A DNA stretch of 64,000 bases from Candidatus Gastranaerophilales bacterium (GTDB lineage Bacteria > Cyanobacteriota > Vampirovibrionia > Gastranaerophilales > Gastranaerophilaceae), in contig CALVCA010000007.1 of the NCBI GenBank assembly GCA_944325895.1, positions 1-64,000 of the forward strand, read 5' to 3'. The notes beneath the pieces are model-generated. The model searched no databases, was not told the DNA's origin, and saw only the letters and a list, made by a program, of their open reading frames with translations. The position numbers and the translations under genes were made by a program. The number at the start of each line of letters is the position of its first letter. The first letter of the stretch is position 1. Positions 58,850 through 64,000 of the stretch are shown here, piece by piece.

Positions 58850-60503
58850 CTTTGTATACCCCTATAACTACTTCTGCACAAAATCCGCAATCTTGTGATG
58901 AGTACAATTCAATTTTTCCGTTCATTGCTTCAATTAATCCTTTTACAATAAAAAGACCAAGACCTGTTCCTCTAGTTGTACGTGTTGTATTGTCATCCAT
59001 GCGGATAAATTTGCCGAAAAGCCTCTGTAATTTATCTTTTGGTATAAAGTCACAATCGTTTTTTACATAAATATGGGCATCGTCTTTTTTTATTTCGGTT
59101 TCTACTTTAATAGTTGAATCAGGATAGGAATATTTAACAGCATTTTCCAGTAAGTTCACAAAAACTTGTTCCAATCTTCCTTTATCAGCATATATTAAAG
59201 GGAAGTTTTTATCTATATCGATAATAATCTCGTGTCCGTCTTTTTTGCGTAAAAGCATTTCTGAACGCTCTAAAACTTCAGAGAGATTAACAGGTTCGTT
59301 TACTGTTTTTAATCTCATTCTTTCTATGTCAGGTATAGTTAATAAATCTTCAATTAACCGTTGAAGTTTTTCTGATTGTTCTTTTATTATCCTTAATGAT
59401 TTTTGTTTAGTTTCTTCATCAATTATAATATCTTGTCTTAAAAGTCGTGAGGTATATCCTTGAATACTTGTTAAAGGAGTTCTTAATTCGTGGCTTACAG
59501 TATCAATCAGGTTGGAGCGAAATTCATTCAGCTCTTTTAATTCTTTATTATTTTTTTGTAGTTGCAAATAAGATTTGTGTATAGCATTTGCCATTTTGTT
59601 AAATTCAAATGCCAAAAAAACTATTTCATAAGGTGTAAATGTAGTTGTTAAAAGCCTTATTTGACGGTTGTAGTTACCTTTTGAAATTGCTATTATGCCT
59701 TTGAATAACTGTCTTATGTTTATATATAAATAGTATGTATATAAAGCTGTGATAAAAATTATTGTTAGTGTGGCAGCAAGTACTGACAGAATAATTTTTA
59801 TCCGGTTATCAGTTATTGCAGTTTTTGTAACACCTTCTGTTGTATTAACAATAATTGTAATATTTGGATCCGGTTTTGTAACATAGACAAGAGGCTGGTT
59901 TTTGACATCACCGAAGATTACGGGTTCATCAAATCTGCGATATTTGGGCAAAAGTTCCATTGTTTTTTGGAAAGTTTTTTCGGTATAATTGTGTGCAGCC
60001 AAAAGTTTTCCGTTATCTTCCAACACATAGATTTGCCTGTCATCTTCGTCTAACGATTTGAATAAATGATTTTTTAATTCGTCAATATCATAAGTAATTG
60101 TCAGATAATCACCGTTTTTGAGTTTTGTATAGAGAGTTGCTTTTTTTGCCTGTCTGCTTTGTTCTATCAGCTTATCAAGTTCTGCCTGGTACTTTACTAT
60201 GGAAATTCCTTCACAGCCGGGATATTTTTCTTTTACCATATTAAAAAAATCCTGTTTTTGTGCTTGTTCAGGGAAATAATCTAAAGTATATGCTATTTGA
60301 TTAAGTGTCATATTATTTTGTTCAATAAAAAAATCGATTTCATCAGAAACCATATTGGCAATCAAAACAGCGGATTGCCTTAGTTGAGAACGTACGGATT
60401 GCTGGTTAATATTGTTTATAATAAAACCGCTTATTGTCATAGGAATAAGTACGGCAAAGAAAAATACAATTGTAATTTGTTCAACTATTTTCAGACGTTT
60501 CAT
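58833..60503 (-). CDS. Membrane sensor histidine kinase
   Basis: A 556-residue kinase. TM1 is near residues 9-30 (TIVFFFAVLIPMTISGFI) and TM2 near 232-255 (IILSVLAATLTIIFITALYT), enclosing about 200 extracytoplasmic residues with a Cache-like look. A HAMP region follows (GIIAISKGNYNRQIRLL), then DTVSHELRTPLTSIQGYTSR (H box), NLLENAVKYS (N box) and TRGTGLGLFIVKGLIEAMNG (G box). It starts two bases after the response-regulator stop and should phosphorylate that regulator. The signal is unknown. Confidence 0.92.
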   Translation of the reverse strand: MKRLKIVEQITIVFFFAVLIPMTISGFIINNINQQSVRSQLRQSAVLIANMVSDEIDFFIEQNNMTLNQIAYTLDYFPEQAQKQDFFNMVKEKYPGCEGISIVKYQAELDKLIEQSRQAKKATLYTKLKNGDYLTITYDIDELKNHLFKSLDEDDRQIYVLEDNGKLLAAHNYTEKTFQKTMELLPKYRRFDEPVIFGDVKNQPLVYVTKPDPNITIIVNTTEGVTKTAITDNRIKIILSVLAATLTIIFITALYTYYLYINIRQLFKGIIAISKGNYNRQIRLLTTTFTPYEIVFLAFEFNKMANAIHKSYLQLQKNNKELKELNEFRSNLIDTVSHELRTPLTSIQGYTSRLLRQDIIIDEETKQKSLRIIKEQSEKLQRLIEDLLTIPDIERMRLKTVNEPVNLSEVLERSEMLLRKKDGHEIIIDIDKNFPLIYADKGRLEQVFVNLLENAVKYSYPDSTIKVETEIKKDDAHIYVKNDCDFIPKDKLQRLFGKFIRMDDNTTRTTRGTGLGLFIVKGLIEAMNGKIELYSSQDCGFCAEVVIGVYKDAASD

Positions 60504-60505
60504 AA

Positions 60506-61216
60506 TTATCCTTCAGCAAACGGTGTTAATTTATATCCTACATTTGTTACCGTATGAAGGTATTTCGGGTTTTTAGGATCAGGTTCAATTTTATTCCTTA
60601 AACCGCCTACATGTACCCTCAGCATTCTTACATCTTCATTACTGTCATATCCCCAAACTTCATCAAGCAGTGTTGCAAGTGTTACGGGGTTATTAAAATG
60701 CTGCATGAGGCTGTATAAAATTTCAAATTCTGTCGGAGTCAGTTTAATTTTTTTGTTAACAACTGTTGCCTCAAGCGTTTCCGGTGATATTGAAATATCT
60801 CCGGCATTTAAAATTTCGTCGGATAATGAATTTTTTTCTTCTTCCATGTTATTGCGGCGTAATAATACTCTTATCCTTAAAAGAACTTCTTGTATATCAA
60901 AAGGTTTTACCAAATAATCATCAGCACCGCAGTCAAAGCCTTCTGTTTTATCATCAATAGTACCTTTTGCTGTTAACATTAAAATTGGAATGGCGAGTTT
61001 TGCCTGCCGAATATTTTTACATACATCAAACCCGTTCATTTTGGGCATCATTACATCAAGCAGTATTAAATCATAAGTGTTGTTTAATGCTTTATTAAGA
61101 CCTTCTAAGCCGTCTTTTGCCGTATCAGTAAAATATCCGCTTTGACTTATGTCAAATTCTAGAAGTTCTCTGATTTCATCATCGTCATCTACAATCAAAA
61201 TTCTTTTTTCAGACAT
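60506..61216 (-). CDS. OmpR/PhoB-family response regulator
   Basis: A 236-residue regulator. The receiver domain has the acidic pair IVDDDDEI, the phosphoacceptor in LILLDVMMPKMNGFD, TAKG and the KPF lysine. The C-terminal winged helix is of OmpR type (KLTPTEFEILYSLMQHFNNP, VWGYDSNEDVRMLRVHVGGL followed by RNKIEPDPKNP). AAGGCGGG precedes the ATG. It opens the operon with the histidine kinase and tadA. Confidence 0.94.
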   Translation of the reverse strand: MSEKRILIVDDDDEIRELLEFDISQSGYFTDTAKDGLEGLNKALNNTYDLILLDVMMPKMNGFDVCKNIRQAKLAIPILMLTAKGTIDDKTEGFDCGADDYLVKPFDIQEVLLRIRVLLRRNNMEEEKNSLSDEILNAGDISISPETLEATVVNKKIKLTPTEFEILYSLMQHFNNPVTLATLLDEVWGYDSNEDVRMLRVHVGGLRNKIEPDPKNPKYLHTVTNVGYKLTPFAEG

Positions 61217-61315
61217 AATCCCGCCTTTTTTTCTATTTTACTAAAACAAATAAGCTTTAGCAAGTGTTTTTGAATATATGTTTATCAGAATTTAATTGAT
61301 ATATGAAATATTTAT

Positions 61316-61330
61316 TGCTAAAATAATTGT
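61316..61330 (+). promoter_or_regulatory. Extended -10 promoter of the TIGR02757-like gene, predicted leaderless
   Basis: TGCTAAAAT (61316-61324), six bases (AATTGT), ATG at 61331. Confidence 0.6.
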
Positions 61331-62092
61331 ATGATAACAAAAGAAGAGCTGGATAATTTAGTAAAAATTTATGAAACAGATGAATTTATAAAAGATGATC
61401 CTGTAAGATTTCCAAATAGATTTAAAGATAAAAAAGACATAGAAATAGCAGGTTTTATGGCATCTTTGGTTGCTTATGGCAGGCGTGATGTTTTTACAAA
61501 AAAATTGGATCAACTTTTTTGTTTGGCACAGAATGAGCCTTATAATTTTATAGTGAATTTTGAACCCGAAATTATCGGTGATTTTAATTACAGGTTCGGC
61601 AAGCCCGGTGATTTTATAGAGATTTTTTCTGTTTTGAAAAGTTTATATTTAAAAGACGGAGGGTTAGAAGAGCTTTTTAAATACGGGTATGAAAATTCGT
61701 CAGAAAATCTTTTCATACCTGTTACTGATTATTTTTACTCAAGAGTACAAAATGCTGGGCAGGGATTTTGTTTTATGATTCCTAATGCCAAAAAAGGCAG
61801 TGCAATGAAGCGAATGTGTATGTATTTAAGATGGATGGTCAGAAAAGGACCTGTAGATTTTGGGATTTGGGAATTTATGCCTGCATCTGATCTTTTAATA
61901 CCTTTAGATGTTCATGTTGCAAGAATTTCTCGAGAAATGGGACTTTTAAAACGGACTTCTAATGACTTTAAGGCAGTATTGGAGTTAACGGGGAATTTGA
62001 AAAAGTTTGATCCGTCAGATCCTGCAAAGTATGACTTTGCGATGTTTGGTTATGGTGTAAATAATAAAAAGACGGTGGAGGGCACCGTCTGA
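61331..62092 (+). CDS. TIGR02757/DUF2400 family protein
   Basis: A 253-residue protein of the uncharacterised DUF2400 family. DDPVRFPNRFKDKKDIEIAG followed by FMASLVAYGRR is the family hallmark, and PASDLLIPLDVHVARISREM and DPAKYDFAMFGYGV complete it. The middle resembles the helix-hairpin-helix architecture of base-excision glycosylases. No function has been settled for the family to my knowledge. The last codons (KTVEGTV) double as a hairpin that can terminate the convergent diguanylate cyclase gene. Confidence 0.85.
   Translation: MITKEELDNLVKIYETDEFIKDDPVRFPNRFKDKKDIEIAGFMASLVAYGRRDVFTKKLDQLFCLAQNEPYNFIVNFEPEIIGDFNYRFGKPGDFIEIFSVLKSLYLKDGGLEELFKYGYENSSENLFIPVTDYFYSRVQNAGQGFCFMIPNAKKGSAMKRMCMYLRWMVRKGPVDFGIWEFMPASDLLIPLDVHVARISREMGLLKRTSNDFKAVLELTGNLKKFDPSDPAKYDFAMFGYGVNNKKTVEGTV
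62066..62090 (-). terminator. Terminator of the diguanylate cyclase gene, embedded in a coding 3' end
   Basis: On the minus strand AGACGGTG, loop ccctc, CACCGTCT, then TTTTTATTATTT. It lies wholly within the last codons of the plus-strand TIGR02757-like gene. Confidence 0.75.
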
Positions 62093-62124
62093 TAAATACA
62101 CTTTCGTGTTCAGAAAGGATCTTG

Positions 62125-62997
62125 TTATTCTCCTAAATTTAGTTTTGAGAATTGAACAATTTTGTTTTTACCGCGTTTTTTAGCGTTATATAAAGCGTGT
62201 TCTGCATAACGTATGATAGTGTTTGCATCTTCTTCAGCACCTTCTATGCATGGATATGTTGAAATACCGCCTGATATTGTAATCGGGTGTCTTTCTTCTT
62301 CTCCGGCAGGAATGAATTCCATTTTTTCAATTTCACGTCTGAATCTTTCCGCAAATATGAAAGCATTATCTTCAGAAGTATTTGGTAATATGACCAAAAA
62401 TTCTTCATCACCATAACGGGTTAGAACATCTTCTTTTCTTATTAGTTGTTTTAATTTGTCAGCTATTGAACGAAGAAGTACATCTCCCCATTCATAACCG
62501 TAAATATCATTTACTACTTTGAAGAAATCTAAATCAAACAGCAGGCATGAAAGTTTTGTACCGTAACGTCTTGCACGGGAAATTTCTTGTTCAAGGCGTT
62601 CATTCAGATATCTTCTGTTGTGTAATCCGGTTAATTCATCCGTTGTGGAAACAACTTTTAATTTTTCACGTAAATCTCTTATTTTCAATAAACAGTTTGC
62701 ACGGATCCGTAATTCGTTATTGTCAACAGGTGTTCTTACAAAATCATACGCAACTGAACGGACGGTAGTGCCGTTGAATACGTCTCCGATAAATAAAACA
62801 GGAACTTTAAATTTTGTTACCATTAGAACATCTTTAATATCAGGGACACTTTCTATTACCAAAAGAGCCGGATTTAAAGTTTCATAATCTTTTAATTTTT
62901 CGGCATTTTCTATTCTGACGTTAACATTATCTATTGTTGCCAAAACATCTGCTAAAGCGGACGAATTTTTGTCTGTGTATACAATTATATTTCTCAT
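62125..62997 (-). CDS. Diguanylate cyclase with receiver-like N-terminal domain
   Basis: A 290-residue protein. The first 120 residues have a receiver-like fold (IIVYTDKNSSALADVLATID, a central VIESVP, and VRTPVDNNELRIRAN) but lack the usual acidic pair, so phosphorylation is uncertain. The GGDEF domain begins STTDELTGLHNRRYLNERLE and has RYGDEEFLVILP as its signature: GDEEF instead of GGDEF. The inhibitory I-site RKED lies five residues before it. It probably makes cyclic-di-GMP, though the altered second glycine should be checked. AAAGGA precedes the ATG. Confidence 0.85.
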   Translation of the reverse strand: MRNIIVYTDKNSSALADVLATIDNVNVRIENAEKLKDYETLNPALLVIESVPDIKDVLMVTKFKVPVLFIGDVFNGTTVRSVAYDFVRTPVDNNELRIRANCLLKIRDLREKLKVVSTTDELTGLHNRRYLNERLEQEISRARRYGTKLSCLLFDLDFFKVVNDIYGYEWGDVLLRSIADKLKQLIRKEDVLTRYGDEEFLVILPNTSEDNAFIFAERFRREIEKMEFIPAGEEERHPITISGGISTYPCIEGAEEDANTIIRYAEHALYNAKKRGKNKIVQFSKLNLGE

Positions 62998-63073
62998 AAT
63001 AATATCCTTTATAAAAAGTTTATCATAGCTGTTTTTTCAAATCAAAATTGTAACATTTATTTAACAAACTTTG

Positions 63074-63088
63074 TGTTAAAATTAATAT
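63074..63088 (+). promoter_or_regulatory. Extended -10 promoter of rimI, predicted leaderless
   Basis: TGTTAAAAT (63074-63082 with the upstream T), six bases (TAATAT), ATG at 63089. Confidence 0.6.
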
Positions 63089-63586
63089 ATGGATATAAAA
63101 ATTTTACCTATGAAAAAATCTGATGTAGATGCCGTTATAAAAATAGAAGAAAAGGCATATGGCGAACATCATTGGTCAAAAGAGTCTTTTTTAAACGAAT
63201 TGTCAAATAATTTGGCACGATATTACAGTGTGTATGCTAATACCGGAGAGTTAGTTGCATATGCAGGCTGCTGGCAAATTTTGGAAGAAGTTCATATAAC
63301 AAATATAGCTGTTTCGCCGGATTTTAGAAGGCAAAAAATTGCTGAAAGGCTTTTGAGGCAGCTTATTGATGATTGTTATAAAAATAAAGCAAAATATTTA
63401 ACACTTGAAGTAAGAGTATCTAATATTGCGGCTATTAATTTGTATAAAAAGTACGGGTTTAAATCTTTAGGTGTCAGAAAAGGTTATTATCAAAATAATA
63501 ATGAAGATGCTTTAATAATGTGGACAGAAAATATATTTTACGATAAATTTAAATTAAACTACGAAAAGGTTACAGGGAAAAATTAA
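63089..63586 (+). CDS. rimI: Ribosomal-protein-alanine N-acetyltransferase
   Basis: A 165-residue GNAT acetyltransferase. IEEKAYGEHHWSKESFLNEL, ITNIAVSPDFRRQKIAERLL (motif A, with the acetyl-CoA RRQxIA loop) and EVRVSNIAAINLYKKYGFKS are the RimI signature, followed by VRKGYYQNNNEDALIMW. It acetylates the N-terminal alanine of ribosomal protein S18. The stop overlaps the next start as TAATG, so it is coupled to the bioY-like gene. Confidence 0.9.
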   Translation: MDIKILPMKKSDVDAVIKIEEKAYGEHHWSKESFLNELSNNLARYYSVYANTGELVAYAGCWQILEEVHITNIAVSPDFRRQKIAERLLRQLIDDCYKNKAKYLTLEVRVSNIAAINLYKKYGFKSLGVRKGYYQNNNEDALIMWTENIFYDKFKLNYEKVTGKN

Positions 63587-64000
63587 TGTCAGATGATGAG
63601 GCTCTAGTTCCTCGAATAAAGAGGATTAAAAAAGAAAAGAAAAAGTTAAAAATACCGGTATTAAATATACTTTTGGTTTTATTTTGTTCATTTTTTTTAA
63701 TGACTGCAACATTTATACAGTTTGATATTACGCATTTTATAATTCCTTTGGATATATTTTCAAATAAAAATTTAGTAAGAGAGAATTTTTTCTACACATA
63801 TTCTATAATTCCGCAAATTCCGGCAGTACTTTTTGTAGTTGGCTTTTTAGGCAGAAGGCTCGGTCTAACCAGTGTTATTATATATATTTTGACAGGTTTG
63901 CTTTTATTGCCTATTTTTGCGTTGGGCGGGGGGCTGCATTATGTAGCGGAATGCGGATTTGGTTATATTCTTGCATATATTCCGGCGGTATTTTTTGCCG
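63586..64000 (+). CDS. bioY: BioY-family biotin transporter, partial (cut by the window end)
   Basis: The first 138 residues are visible. A basic N-terminus (VPRIKRIKKEKKKLKIPVLN) is followed by hydrophobic helices. GFLGRRLGLTSVIIYILTGL followed by LLLPIFALGGG matches the BioY signature (GxRxGxxsvllYlllGxxGLPvFagG), and GFGYILAYIPAVFFA is the conserved next helix. BioY is the substrate-binding membrane subunit of ECF biotin transporters. The insertion before the first helix is longer than usual. With bioD at 52995 it points to active biotin use; the C-terminus lies outside. Confidence 0.75.
   Translation, partial: MSDDEALVPRIKRIKKEKKKLKIPVLNILLVLFCSFFLMTATFIQFDITHFIIPLDIFSNKNLVRENFFYTYSIIPQIPAVLFVVGFLGRRLGLTSVIIYILTGLLLLPIFALGGGLHYVAECGFGYILAYIPAVFFA

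Overview
The window looks like chromosome of a low-GC (roughly 30% G+C by eye), Gram-negative-type bacterium. The best guess is a gut-associated non-photosynthetic cyanobacterium of the Gastranaerophilales/Vampirovibrionia (Melainabacteria) kind. That is an inference from three things: pilin-like proteins with near-identical AFTLAEVLITLGIIG N-termini at three loci, a DprA-like Rossmann protein of the sort annotated in cyanobacteria, and a TolC-type outer-membrane protein beside a legionaminic-acid surface-glycan locus. No rRNA is present. Four tRNAs are: Gly-CCC, Glu-CTC, Gln-CTG and Arg-TCT.

Region by region. 1-3200 is partly decayed: fused stumps of a flavodoxin-like gene and a CNNM/DUF21 gene, a frameshifted metallophosphoesterase, an intact rqcP-like S4 gene, a pilin-like gene and a flagellar rod/hook N-terminal stump. 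3282-8222 is a phosphonate operon (XRE regulator, sulfotransferase-like protein, cytidylyltransferase-PEP mutase fusion, phosphonopyruvate decarboxylase-alcohol dehydrogenase fusion). It has the enzyme set to make and CMP-activate 2-hydroxyethylphosphonate. 8340-18620 is a surface-glycan locus: legionaminic-acid enzymes LegB, LegC, LegH, LegG and LegI, a PtmE-like nucleotidyltransferase, an N-acetyl-sugar amidotransferase, LicD, a glycerol-3-phosphate cytidylyltransferase, a GT2 enzyme and a DUF115/Maf-like protein. A 9-base G tract near the end of the amidotransferase gene could make it phase variable.

18666-25806 is mixed housekeeping: a ribbon-helix-helix/NifX-like fusion, HxlR, parvulin, a pilin, Nudix, HAD, an ABC1 kinase with an in-frame amber codon, and ispF. 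25814-26062 carries two strong convergent promoters around a 24-residue hydrophobic ORF, the layout of a type I toxin-antitoxin locus. 26347-34670 has ffh, mscL, tspO, a repeat-associated pilin, a HEAT-repeat protein and pcrA. 34783-40177 is an operon (CoA-transferase subunits, EndoQ-UvrD fusion, galM). 41790-46254 is a divergent TolC / MarR-EmrA-EmrB efflux locus with a palindromic operator across both promoters.

46304-53708 holds a nitroreductase, a radical SAM protein, a phosphopantetheinyl transferase, prmC and bioD. 54568-57157 is an accessory island next to tRNA-Arg: a G+C-richer repeat, a HigBA module between 55-bp direct repeats, and a self-inhibited Fic protein with its own operator. 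The window closes with a two-component system, tadA, a diguanylate cyclase, rimI and the start of bioY.

Two initiation styles coexist. Many genes have a clear Shine-Dalgarno. At least ten others have a -10 hexamer ending exactly six bases before the start codon, predicting leaderless mRNAs. Everything here was read by eye; no similarity search, folding program or promoter model was run.
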